The position numbers were made by a program, and so were the translations under genes. Positions 13,206-64,000 of a stretch of 64,000 nucleotides of DNA are shown here, piece by piece. The stretch lies in contig JAMJFZ010001868.1 in assembly GCA_026225945.1 (NCBI GenBank), forward strand, positions 7,965,001 to 8,029,000. The letters run 5' to 3'. Within the stretch, counting starts at the first letter, position 1. The number at the start of each line of letters is the position of its first letter. The DNA is from Cricetomys ansorgei (lineage: Eukaryota > Chordata > Mammalia > Rodentia > Nesomyidae). Under the pieces are notes generated by a model. It had not been told where the DNA came from and did not search any database. It saw only the letters and a program-made list of their open reading frames with translations.

Positions 13206-13400
13206 AAGATTTATTTATTTTTGTTTTATGTATATATGTGTTTTATATGCATACTGGTGCCTGTGGAGGCTGAAAGAGGGCATCAATTCCCCTGGGACTG
13301 GAGAATCCAGCTGGTTGTGAGCTGCCATGTGGGTGCTAGGAATCAAACCCAAGTCCTCTGATGAACAGTGTTCTTAACTTTGAGCTATCTCTCCAGCCCC
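13206..13400 (-). mobile_element. B2 SINE
   Basis: Reverse B2 ending gagctatctctccagcccc, with tgggtgctaggaatcaaacc in the middle. Confidence 0.85.
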
Positions 13401-13608
13401 ATTTCTTATTTATTTTTAAACACCACTTACGTGAAATCTGTGAGTCTACTCTTTACTTTTTATCTTATGCAGATTTTACAATCTTCCTTTGGAATTTAAA
13501 ATGCACATCTCCCACTCCTAATGTTACTGTATTCTACATCATCTCTATAAAGTTTTACCTATCAATAAAAAATGTCTGGCCTAAAATTATGAATTCCTGG
13601 GAGTTTTA

Positions 13609-13650
13609 AATAATAATAATAATTATTATTATTATTATTATTATTATTAT
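13609..13650. repeat. (AAT)n/(ATT)n palindromic microsatellite
   Basis: About five AAT units meet about nine ATT units head to head, giving an inverted repeat with hairpin potential. Confidence 0.9.
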
Positions 13651-13869
13651 AAATTTGGTATAAATTTTTAAAATAAAAATCATATAAAAATTAAATAGTA
13701 AAATGACTTTAAATGACTTACGAATCTATGTAATTTGGCTTATTGCTATTTCTTTATCAGTCTGATTTCATAAAATTGATTAGTCCCAGCTGTTATGTAT
13801 CAAGAACTGTGGTAAGTGGAAATGATATCGAGTACATAAAGCCCACAAGCCTTGTGTTTGGCACACACT

Positions 13870-14562
13870 GCTCATAACTATGATGAGCAGTTTATTACTT
13901 TTCCTTTATTACTATCATAAAAAGATACACACAAGTTTTACAAAACATGCCAACTTCAGTAAAGCTTCTTGCACAAAAAAACAGCCTCCTTTATAGGGAA
14001 CTAGTCTGACATTTGTTTATATTTTCTGAGAAATACACAACAGAATTTGCTTCAATAACCAACAAAAACACTTCTCTGATAAACTAATCTGAATTTAATT
14101 ATAAAGCCTCATGTTAGAATTTAAGACTCCTTTACAGAATCACTTCTTTACAAAAGTACAAAATTACATGATCAAGAAAAGTATCCAGTAAGTGACCAGA
14201 GAAATACCCCCCTTGCTGCACATATGGCTCAGTTTTATCTGAATTTACAAAATGGATGAAGTGTTGAACATGGAAACATCAGATGAAAAGACTAACTTAA
14301 TACAAGGAAGCATGATGCCACCAGCTAAGCCTTCTGACTTGTTCTGCAACTACAGTCATGCTTTGACTTTAGACAGTATCTCCCTGCCCCTGGAAACTAG
14401 ACTGATTCAGACAAAGCTAAACACTCTGTCCTAACTATAGCCAGACAAGGACACAGAGAGGAATGGGAACATATATGGTGTTCTACAATACACGTTTTCT
14501 GAAGTCTTCAACTGAACATTTACCTAACTCCAGTCTGAGGTATTTAAAAGATGAAAGAATTA
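13870..14562 (-). other. Nfxl1: Nfxl1 3' UTR (inferred)
   Basis: This is the sequence after the Nfxl1 stop, in transcript orientation, down to two closely spaced AATAAA signals. It is unique-looking, AT-rich and free of recognised repeats. The true end is not proven, and a longer 3' UTR running towards 13.4 kb cannot be excluded. Confidence 0.5.
13891..13910 (-). terminator. Candidate Nfxl1 polyadenylation signals
   Basis: The minus strand carries AATAAA at 13910-13905 and again at 13896-13891, about 650-670 nt after the stop codon. They are the first canonical pair I see downstream of the terminal exon. Confidence 0.4.
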
Positions 14563-55139
<40,577 letters not shown>

Positions 55140-55548
55140 CCCTGCAGTGGAGAGAGAGCGGTAGAGGAGGACAGTGAGCGGGCGTCCGAGGCTGCCGGCG
55201 GCTGCCGAGGGGTCGTGGGGTCGGGGCTGGGTGAGGGCCGCCCCGCGACGCCAAGACCGGCTCTGAGGAGGTCGCGGCCCTGCGTCCCCGGAGGGCGCGT
55301 CCCCTCCAAGCCCAGGCTCGAGCGACGGGCGAGGAAGGAGAGAACGAGGGGCAGACATGGACCGCGGAGCCCCGAGGACCCCACCCGGGACAGGAAGCTC
55401 CGAGCCAAGCGAAATCCTCCTCAGCCTCAGGACAGGTGCGGTGGGAAGGGGACCGCTGACTGACCCTGCGGCCGCGGCCGGGAACCAACTGCTGGAGTGG
55501 ACCGCACGGAAAGCTACGTCTCCTTACCGACGGCGCCCACCGCCAGTA

Positions 55549-55567
55549 ACTACAACTCCCAGAAGCC
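55549..55567 (+). promoter_or_regulatory. ZNF143/THAP11-type site 1
   Basis: ACTACAACTCCCAGAAGCC closely matches the SBS motif ACTACAAYTCCCAGMATGC bound by ZNF143, which is typical of CpG-island promoters. Confidence 0.75.
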
Positions 55568-55630
55568 TCTGCCCGCGGACCGCAGAATGCGTGGCAGCGC
55601 GGAGGCATCCTTCTGCGGAAGAGGCTGAAT

Positions 55631-55642
55631 TGCGCATGCGCC
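55631..55642 (+). promoter_or_regulatory. NRF1 site
   Basis: TGCGCATGCGCC is a near-perfect palindromic NRF1 motif (consensus TGCGCATGCGCA). It lies between the two ZNF143-type sites. Confidence 0.75.
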
Positions 55643-55668
55643 CACGGGGTTCTTCCCAGCCTTTGGGA

Positions 55669-55687
55669 ACTACATTTCCCAGCGTGC
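55669..55687 (+). promoter_or_regulatory. ZNF143/THAP11-type site 2
   Basis: ACTACATTTCCCAGCGTGC is a second SBS-like motif in the same orientation, starting exactly 120 bp after the first. Confidence 0.75.
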
Positions 55688-56139
55688 ACTGGGCCTCGTG
55701 AACGATGGGACGCCCTCACTGGTGGGCGCGCCGGGAGCATGCTCTTATTCCATCTTTTAGCAGCTGCTCCCCGGAAGTCAGCGGTGTGTCAGACTTCTGC
55801 CCAAACGGCTCGGTTGACTTAAAGCTTCCTTTCCCGCAGTCTTCCCGCTTGCAGGAGGCAGAGCAGGAGGTCTGCCGTGAGGGGCAAGGTCAGGAAAGCT
55901 GCAGGAGCATTGTAAGAAAGTGGCTTGAGGTGAGGAAGCGCTCTTCTGAAGTCCCAGTGAAATCCAACCCCTGTGATCACCATAGTCTTTTGTATAGTTT
56001 AAAACGAGCGTTCCCCTGAAGATGGCTTATTTTTCACCTTCAAGACTGCTCCCTCAAGTAGATCTCATTAAGGAAAATATCTGAGAGCCAAGAACTGATC
56101 TTCAGACTGATGGTGAACATTATGTTCAGAGGATAATTT

Positions 56140-56650
56140 ACTGTGCTAGGCTTGTAAATACGAAATGGGTTTTAGCTTGTATAAGCCATGAGGAAGTTGC
56201 TCCTACCTTGAACTAACCCGAAATGGACAACTTTTTGTGCAGTTGGGCTATTCTTAAAAGATTGCTGATTGTTAGAAATTATTTCACTGCCTCAGCTATT
56301 CTCACAATATAATGGGGTCACAAGATTAAACCAGCTAAGTGCTACGTCTTGATTTTGTATACAAAGCTTGCTTGCTTGGATGCTAAGGCGTCTGCTGGAC
56401 GTCTGTTACAAAATCGAGCCTTACTCACACCCAGACAGGATATGAGTTAATTCGTCTCCCCAGTATTATAACTTGTGGTTTTGCCTATATAATCCTTGGA
56501 TTAACAATAGCCGGGCCTTTCCTAGAGAACTCTCTGGCTTGATCCCGACCAGTTAATAAAAAGCCTATCATGTCTGAAGTAATAAAGTATCCAACCACAA
56601 GCCCCAAGCAGCGAGGCTGTTATCACAATGCAGGAGTGTATGTAAGTGTT
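56140..56650 (+). mobile_element. Possible second LTR-like element
   Basis: TATATAAT at about 56486 is followed 69 bp later by AATAAA at 56555, in a context otherwise unlike its surroundings. This resembles a U3-R arrangement. Ends and target duplication could not be found, so the call is tentative. Confidence 0.3.
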
Positions 56651-59179
56651 GAGTACGTTTTCAAAATTGTCATGCTGCTGTTTTTCACTTTGAAATTTCA
56701 GATAGTAACAGAAATAAGGGTTCTTCAGTGTTTATCAATGGGCTATGAGTTTAGAGCCTGAGAAATATAATTGTGAACTTGTGATTGACTTTAATTAAAA
56801 AAAAAAACAAAACTGTACCCACAAAACAACTTTTAAAAATTAAGAAAATGAAAGTCCCAAGTGTCTGGGGTGCTCATAGTTTCAGTTGGAAGTGAAAACT
56901 GTTTCAAACTTTAAAAGTGTTTGGCAGTATCTACTGAAATTGGACAGGATGTACTACTAGAATACTATAACTCAGAAGTTCTACATCTGTCTAGATATAT
57001 AGCCAAAAATTAGAGTACATAACTACACAAGCACATACACAGACATGCATGCACATAATTTTGTTTGTTTGGAAGTACATTCAAAATAGGCCCAAACTAG
57101 GAACAGTTGGCCTCTGTCTGTTTTTTATAGCTACGACAGTTCATGAGACCACCTTTGAATGTTATGGGCAACTGTAAATCTTAACAGAGATTTATTCTTG
57201 GGAGTTTGGGAAAATGCCAGGGCCTGATGAGGGATTTCCTGCTGTGTCATAACATCACGTTATTGTGGTTGTGTATTTGACTAGATATTATATTCACTGA
57301 ATTAATTATCAATTAATTGATATTAATTAATTAATTACCATTGCACTGACTGCCTGAAGCCTGGCAGAATGTGATTTCTATAGGTGAAACAGCCTGCTTT
57401 TTAATGTAAGTCAGAGCTACTCTCTCAGCTCAATGTAAATACAGTTTCTGAGAAAGAAGTCATTTGGATGCTCTACTGGGCGACCTTAGGCCTGGCCTGG
57501 TCTCTCCTATTTTTCTGTAGTTACCCCACTATAAAATTAGCTTAGATGGGTGTGACCTTGCACCTTTTGTGTTGGTGGCACCCCACTATAAACATGGACA
57601 CACTCTGAAGGCCAAAGGTTTGGGAGGTGTAAACCATTGTATCACTTTGATCATGCAAATATACTTCTAAGAGAGAGCTAGAAGGGGCTTTTAAGATAAG
57701 AATAAACTGCCTGGACAGGAAGGGAGGAGTTGGAGCAGGAAGATGGTGTGCTGTGGTCTCTGCTCAGGTCTGTCTGGCTTGTACCTTTAAACATGTCTCA
57801 TGTGTCTTAATTAATATATCGTCAGAGTTATTAAATGGCTGCACATGGCAGAAGACATTGCATTGCTAGACAACAAGAAAGGCGAACTCTGTCCTCTCTT
57901 CTTCTGGAACCATTAATCACATTATGGGGCTTCACCATGATGACTGCATCCAACCGTAATTATATCCCAAAGGTTCCATCTCCAAATACCATCAAACTGT
58001 TAATCCAGATATTCAGTTTACATATGGAGTTGGGGAGCACACTGAAAATATAGCACAACCCTGATGTCGTCAGATACTTGAAGAGTAAACCATTACACAT
58101 TCAGATGACACAGCATAGTGTCGGAATGCATGTAAATGAGCCACAAGGGTGTATTCAAAAGCATATAGTAAAGTTGGTTACAGCAGTAATCGTTTTTAGT
58201 AGTTCCTTTTTTTATGATATTGTTAAAAGTGTTAGAAGGTAGATTGGTGATCATGTGGTGGAATGAGGAAGACTTCAGCTGTGAAGATTAGTTATCCCGA
58301 GTGCAGAAAAGTTATGCCCTGATAGGAGGAGCAGTCTCAAGGGCATGTATAGACATAACAACCCATCGAAATATGTATTTGTGGCTTTAACCATTCACTG
58401 TATGTGCATTACTCCTCTATTTCTTAAAAACTTCTAAAATAAGTGTAGAGAAATAAGATGTCTGAATGTGCCTGTTGTCCAGCCACTTGACAATGCAATT
58501 TAATTATATTACTGATATATTATACTTATTTGGATTGGTTTTGTCAGATGTATTTATCTTTTGTATACACATCTTTACCTAAACACCACCAGATATGAAT
58601 TTATTACCTCTCTCTTCACAGGTCAATAGATATAGTCTATGATCCTGACTGCTTTGAGCATCCTGAGTACTGATTAGGTTTTCTCAATAGAGGGCACTAG
58701 AGAGACATCTCAGGAGTGAAGTGAGTTTGTGGTGTTATTTATGGGCGCTGCACAGCAGTAGATCAGTCACCTTGCCGCTCCACCTAGCCTGATAATAACT
58801 TTCCTTTACCATAGAAACCAGCTGAAGTCCTGTTTGTGTTTATACCTTGATCCACCACTCACTTCACTACTGATGTTTCTCCTGACTCTGTGCTTGCTGC
58901 TGTATCCACTGCAGATTAGGCACAGTCCACCTCGTTCTAAGCTCCTGCACTCAGTACTCCCACACCACTGCTTGCTATCACCTGCCCGTGTTGGGTTACT
59001 CCAAAGGGTTATTTCATGCTTCCCTTGTAAAACAGATCTGTACAGAATAGACTAGCCAGCTCCTCTGCAATCCAGTGTGCAGAACTATATCCTTTCTGAT
59101 AAGATCTGAATTCCAGTGATGGAAAAGGGCACTTTGTGTTTCCATTGGCAATCTCCTTTAGCCTTCAAATATAATATAC

Positions 59180-59270
59180 AGCATCTGGAGAGATATTATA
59201 ACTCAGTGGTAGAGGACTTCCCTAGTTTGCAGACAACCTCTCACTGATAAAACACCAGCACCACAATGAA
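59180..59270 (+). mobile_element. ID-like SINE
   Basis: ataactcagtggtagaggac ttccctagtttgcagac resembles a diverged ID head. Confidence 0.45.
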
Positions 59271-59491
59271 ATCAGAAAGTAAAATAAAGCAACTTCTTTA
59301 TGATCATTTTCACCAGAATTTTAAAATTCTTTATATTAAACTTAATTTATCATGTATTTTCTAGTCCCATTTGGGCCCACACTGATAAACACACTATATA
59401 CATGATATAAGTATTCCTTCAAATTCCAGTACAGTGCATTGAAACTAGGGACAGGGGAGAAGTGTTATGAAAGAAATTAAAGATAAATATG

Positions 59492-59866
59492 TGTCTTAGT
59501 CACTGTTTCACTGATGTAAAGAGACACCATGACCACAGCAACTCTTAAAAGAGAAAGCATTTAACTGGGGGCTTGCTTACAATTTCAGGAGTTTAATCCA
59601 TTATCATCATGGTGGGGAGCATGGTGGCACACTAGAGCAGGAGCTGAGAGCTACATCCTGATCCATAGGAGAGAGGCGAAAAGAGAGAGACTGGGTCACA
59701 AAGCCAACCCCCCTCCATGACACATTCCCTTCAAGGAAGGCACATCTACTCTAACAAGACCACACCTCCTAATGCTTCTAATCCTTCCAAAGAATTCTAC
59801 TCTCTGGTGACTAAGCATTCCAATATGAGCCTTTGGGGGTCATTCTCATTCAAACCACCACAATAT
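59492..59866 (+). mobile_element. Dispersed rodent repeat, family not assigned
   Basis: Contains aaagagacaccatgaccaca, gcaactcttaaaagagaaag and tccattatcatcatggtggg, a block order I recognise from a common rodent interspersed repeat, possibly an Lx-type L1 3' UTR. Confidence 0.5.
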
Positions 59867-59975
59867 GCAATGCAAGTTTACCAGCCAAGAAAAAAATTGA
59901 AAACTGTTCATCTAAAGATGGGACAGAGAAGAATTAGAAACACTAAGTAACTAGGTTGATTTTTCTGACCAGGTT

Positions 59976-60135
59976 AAAATTCAGGCAGTGGTGGCCTACA
60001 CCTTTAATCCCAGTACTTTGGAGGCAGAGGCAGGCAGATCTCTGTGAATTTGAGGCCAGCCTGGTCTACAGAGTGAGTTCCAGGACAGCCCCAGAATTAC
60101 AACAGAGAAACCCTGTCTCAGAAAAAAAAATTTAA
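59976..60135 (+). mobile_element. B1 SINE
   Basis: caggcagtggtggcctacac ... gaggccagcctggtctacag ... ccctgtctcag plus an A-tail. Confidence 0.88.
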
Positions 60136-60392
60136 AAAAATCATGTAACTTTAGGAAACACGTTTTGCCTCTCTCTGAATTTCAGTATGAAAAATAAGTA
60201 TAAAATCTATCTGGTGTAAAATACAAGTTCCTGGATTTACTAAGCCATTGTTGTCTTGGGTTGGCAGTTGAACCTAATGCTAGAGTAATATGATGTCCAA
60301 AGAATCTAGTTTTGAGGTAGAAATAAAGTTGATAGTTCAATTTCAGCATTTTTAATACAGACTTTTAATCATATTTTATTAAAAGAGAAGGA

Positions 60393-61100
60393 CGGGCTAG
60401 GGCAATGGCTTGGGGGATAAAGTGCTTGCCATGCAAGCAAGAGGAACCGAGTTTAATCTCCAGCATCCACATTTAAAAAGTTAAAGGAGTTCATGCATGT
60501 AATCCCTCTCTGGGAGGGAGAGAAAAGTGGGTCTGTGAGGCCGGAGACCCTCGGCCCTGGCTTTCTCTACTCAATACAATAATTATTGAGTACTTTCCAG
60601 AGCTCCCTGTTCCAAGAACTAGCCTACCCCAGAAACCATAAATCAATTATTGTCAGGCTTAATTCAAGAGCACTGTGACCCAGCCCAAATTCCTAAAATG
60701 AGCAGCAGCTACGGCCGCCTAATAGCCTTGGGCAAGGGACTTTACCCTAAGTGTACATTTCCTGGTGCCCGTGACCTTGCTATAATCAATTTAAAGGTTA
60801 ACTGGCCCCTACCTATCAAAATGAGAAAACAATTTGGGAACCAATCAACTTGTACCAATTCGGTTTGTGCCCAACAACTGTATAAAAAGCTTCACCATTT
60901 GCTCCTTGGGGCCAATTCTATCCTGCATGTTAGAACGGTCCCAGTGCACTGGAATAAATCCTCTTGCTATTTGCATCGATATCCCGTCTGTGAGTCTCTG
61001 TGGGGGTTCGGTGTTCCAGTTTGGGCCCTGGGGGTCCCAGTTTGGATCTCTGAAGTCCAACAGGTCTATACGGCTTGCTGGTCAGTTGATCTGATAAAAA
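60393..61100 (+). mobile_element. B3/B4-type SINE split by the solo LTR
   Basis: The left part (60393-60533) has a tRNA-like head (gataaagtgcttgccatgca, then a cgagtttaatctccagcatc box). The right part (61063 to about 61090) continues with cttgctggtcagttgatct, as in B3A-type SINEs. The LTR lies between them. Confidence 0.55.
60534..61062 (+). mobile_element. Solo LTR of an endogenous retrovirus (ERV1-like)
   Basis: This 529-bp element begins TGTGAGG, ends CCAACA (TG...CA) and is flanked by perfect 4-bp duplications GGTC at 60530-60533 and 61063-61066, as for gammaretrovirus-like integration. It has a TATAAAA box at 60881 and AATAAA at 60953, placing U3, R and U5 in plus orientation. No internal viral genes lie beside it. 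The 159-codon frame across it is not a gene. It interrupts an older SINE. Family not assigned. Confidence 0.8.
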
Positions 61101-62097
61101 TAAATGCAATAGCAGCAAATTTCACATGACTTTATTGTGGTCCATGTCTTTGCTTATTTTACATAATTTATGTTCTTTGGGCATTGTGAAATTACATCTG
61201 AATGGAACAAAAGAATGCAATGTTGGTCTACTAATATTAATATCTTTGCAAACTAAAGAGCTAACAGTGCCCTATTGCATTTAAAATAGACGGTGAAAGT
61301 TGTATTCACATCTTAGAGAGCTATTGGCACTTTCGGCCAAATGTTCACACCCTACGTGCCATGAGGACTCATCTGTCCATTTTTCTTTAGACGTGAAGCC
61401 GTGAAGGCCATGAAGACCATGGTACATCACGGGTTTTCATACCACCTGTGCTCCTCAGCATCAGGAATATTTGTGACAAACCCAAGAACTAGGCTTCCTA
61501 CTCTCTAAAGAACTTACCAAAGTAACTTCTTGGACCAAGTCCAGTGAAAGAAGCTCAACCCAGATAAAGCAAAAATGGGTCTAATTGGAAGGAGGAGAAA
61601 TTGGCACTTTGACAAGCTATCCAATGCCAATGCTTTTGAAGAGCAAGCATTTTCAGGCTGGTGAGTAATTTTGTGATAAATTGATATTTTCCAAAGTCCA
61701 AAGGAATATGCTGGTGAAAAATGCATTCTTTCACCTCTTGAAGCCATACATACATAAATTTGATTCTAGAAGACGTCATTGCAAATTCAGTCAACATTCA
61801 CTCTTGATAAGCCGAAAGTCAAAACATGCAGTTTACAGCCATGTTATCACTGAGCAGAAGCCATAAAATACTCAAAGCCTGTGGAGGAAGCAATCAAGTA
61901 CAGCTACAAAGAGATGCTAACACTGAACCTGTGTCAAAAGTCCAGGCTTGGCCCCCCACTACCTGGGTGGGTTTATAAATAGTTCTCCCATACTTTTTCT
62001 CTTTCCTCTTCTTTCAAAGTAATTCAAATACACTAATAATTAGAGTGATCACCACAGATCTGTACCTAGCTTTGCCAAAATTACAGCGTTAACTTTC

Positions 62098-62192
62098 ATT
62101 GGCTTCACAGTATGGATGCTGGGAACTCAACCTGAGTCCTCTGCAAGGGCAGCAAGTGCTCTTACCCACTGACCCATCTATCTCTTCAGCCC
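62098..62192 (-). mobile_element. B2 SINE, partial
   Basis: Reverse B2 head region: ggatgctgggaactcaacct ... cactgacccatctatctctt. Confidence 0.7.
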
Positions 62193-62387
62193 TATTGCTG
62201 CCAAGTTTTTAGAGGAAAATCTGTATAGTATGTGTGTATAAAGGCAGTGGTTGAGTAATTTCAGGGCTTCTCAATACATTTCTGTAATGATTATTTTGTC
62301 TTTTTAAATTTTTTTTTTTTACTGTTTTCTGAATGGCACAGATTACATTATTTCTAAGCAAAGATCTCATCAGTAAAGCTGATTCAA

Positions 62388-62389
<2 letters not shown>

Positions 62390-62433
<44 letters not shown>
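62390..62433. repeat. (TG)22 microsatellite
   Basis: An uninterrupted TG run. Confidence 0.95.
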
Positions 62434-62435
<2 letters not shown>

Positions 62436-62954
62436 AGCCTTTCTTTCTTTCCTTATTTTTTTTAATTTGCATTCAATTATTTAATTTTTGTTTGCTGATC
62501 CCTGTAGTTTGGTGTGGTAATGCTGATGTAACAGAACTTAAATCCATGTGCTATGATGACGGAGAAAGGCACAAAACAAGTTCCCTAAGACTCCGAGTGG
62601 CCATAAAAGCTTTTATTGGCTTACCAAGCAAAACTAAGAGGTGTTGGCAAGTAGGGCAGGATCTTGTAATTGGTGTTTTGAACAAAATCTAGATCTGTCG
62701 AGAGAAGGCAGACTAACATGGTTAAGTACTGACACTTCCGGTCCCTACCTATGGTGGAAGGAATGGCTTCAGTAGTGATTCCTGGCTTTTGTATAAACAT
62801 GATTTGCATGCATTAATAGGAACCTAGATATTTGATGATAAATTTGCACTTATTTTATATAAACTTTCAATGTTTTTTTTTTTTTTAAATATGAAGTGAC
62901 TTGTGGAAATATGAGTTGTTGTTTGACATCAGTGGATCAAGAGTTGAGGATTTT

Positions 62955-63260
62955 GGTGTTTGAATGAGATGTTCCCCATAGTCTTGGGCATTTGAATACT
63001 TGGTTCCCAGTTGGTGGTACTGTTTGGGTAGGCTTAGGGAAGTATAGCCTTGCTGGAAGAAATGTGTTACTGGAGGCAGGCTTTGAGGTTTCAAAAGTCT
63101 GACACCATTCTTCTTTTGCTCTCTCTGCTTCTTGTTTGTGATTTGAGCTTTTAGCTGGTTCTGCTGCCATGCCTCCCTGCTGCAATGCTCCCCTGTTGTG
63201 ATGCTGAGAGACTCTTATACCTCTGGAACTAAAGCCCACCTAAACCCTTCTTTTTAAAAG
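62955..63260 (+). mobile_element. Dispersed rodent repeat, family not assigned
   Basis: Contains tgttactggaggcaggcttt, ctgctgccatgcctccctgc and an ending tctggaactaaagcccacct, similar in order to a common rodent L1-associated repeat. Confidence 0.4.
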
Positions 63261-63739
63261 TTGCCAGGTCACTTCTATGACTTGTATGACTTCAGGACTG
63301 ACCTAACAGTGGGGAATGAAGAAAAGACAGACAGACAGAAAAGCGGGGACTGGGTAGGCCGTTCCCTGTGGTGGAGTGCTGGGAGCCCCAATACTCTGGT
63401 AACATGGATGAAGTCTGTGTGACAAGGTTCCAGATTCTCTGGCAGGGGAATTTCAGCTTGCCAGCCATTTTGCCCCTTTCTCCCCTTTGCTGTAATGGCG
63501 AATGTCTGAATGGCCTAGTAATATCTGAGCTGGCTGCTGTTGACTGGGAAGGAGAGGTAGCCATTTTTACTCAAAAGTAATTGCTATTGTAAAATACCTT
63601 CCTGGCTCCTAAGTCCTGGCATGTGTAGAGCTATCTATGCATACAGACAGTACATTGTAAGGCTATTCCTGGAGTGGGCGTTGGTCCTCCCAGGAAGAGA
63701 AAAGCTTTTAACAGATAGAAGCAAAAAGAGCCTAGATAG

Positions 63740-63829
63740 AGAAAAAATAAATATGCACCAAGGAGCTAAAAAATACAAAAACAAAGAAAAAATAAATATG
63801 CACCAAGGAGCTAAAAAAAACAAAAACAA
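63740..63829. repeat. 45-bp tandem duplication
   Basis: Two adjacent near-identical copies at 63740-63784 and 63785-63829 sharing aataaatatgcaccaaggag. Confidence 0.93.
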
Positions 63830-64000
63830 AAAAAACCTTCTTTGCTGCCTACATAGCACCCTGCTCTGCTCTGAGGCAGATGGAGATATTATTTAGCTAA
63901 CAATAACATTCAACCAATTATGGGTTATTGAGTCAAATGTTCTTTCATAGTAAACAAGATAACCTAGAAGTTTGTATGTCGCAGGAGGAAGGACACCTGG

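Larger units (their letters stand above)
9919..13880. other. Corin-Nfxl1 intergenic region
   Basis: This is the space between the Corin promoter and the inferred Nfxl1 3' end. No gene is recognised. It holds a MIR-like relic (about 11065-11180), a B1 (11641-11755), an L2 fragment (about 12860-13200), a B2 (13206-13400) and an AAT/ATT microsatellite (13609-13650). The stretch 10100-11060 shows nothing definite apart from a short GAAA run near 10682-10702. Confidence 0.7.
55741..60390. other. Upstream intergenic region, proximal
   Basis: No gene is recognised between the Nfxl1 promoter and the solo LTR region. It contains an LTR-like segment (about 56140-56650), an AT-rich TTAA-type palindromic stretch (57298-57340), an ID-like SINE (59180-59270), a dispersed rodent repeat (59492-59866) and a B1 (59976-60135). 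I see nothing identifiable in about 57350-59170. Confidence 0.6.
61100..63980. other. Upstream intergenic region, distal
   Basis: No gene seen. It contains a partial B2 in minus orientation (62098-62192), a GT microsatellite (62390-62433), a dispersed rodent repeat (about 62955-63260) and a 45-bp tandem duplication (63740-63829). I see nothing recognisable in 61100-62090. In human the next gene here is CNGA1; none of its coding sequence was seen. Confidence 0.6.

Noticed and set aside
60650..61129. 159-codon plus-strand open frame
   Set aside because: It lies almost wholly inside the solo LTR, crosses its TATA box and poly(A) signal, and resembles no protein.

Overview
This is nuclear DNA of a muroid rodent. 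B1, B2, B3/B4-type and ID SINEs are scattered through the window, together with L1 and L2 fragments, a rodent hAT relic and long purine microsatellites. Two host genes are recognisable by splicing exons in silico, both on the minus strand. The Corin first exon resembles the mouse/rat tail but is not identical to what I remember of either, so I favour another muroid such as a hamster, vole or deer mouse. I cannot name the species.

Layout, low to high coordinate. 1-9335 is the 5' part of Corin intron 1, with repeats and no other gene. 9336-9590 is Corin exon 1 (the cytoplasmic tail of the natriuretic-peptide convertase), in a GC-rich promoter region at about 8.7-9.9 kb. 9.9-13.9 kb is the short space between the Corin promoter and the 3' end of the next gene. 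14563-55139 is the complete coding region of Nfxl1 (NF-X1-type zinc finger protein-like 1): 22 coding exons whose lengths and phases join into 2739 nt, or 912 residues plus a stop, with no frameshift. About 54.8-55.7 kb is the Nfxl1 CpG-island promoter, with two ZNF143-type sites and an NRF1 site. 55.7-64 kb is upstream intergenic DNA, rich in repeats and including a 529-bp solo retroviral LTR with a perfect 4-bp target duplication.

Gene order and orientation agree with the mammalian CORIN-NFXL1 neighbourhood (human 4p12, mouse chromosome 5). The two genes are transcribed the same way but have no known shared pathway. Corin activates pro-ANP at the surface of heart cells. NFXL1 is a RING-like, multi-NFX-finger protein with a C-terminal membrane segment.

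I found no previously undescribed system. The points most worth checking are a 22-nt Nfxl1 microexon whose skipping would create an immediate stop codon, a 310-bp polypurine tract just inside intron 1, the promoter arrangement, and the solo LTR nested in a SINE. Exon boundaries were derived by hand from GT/AG sites, reading frame and recalled homologues. Repeat limits are approximate unless target duplications are given.
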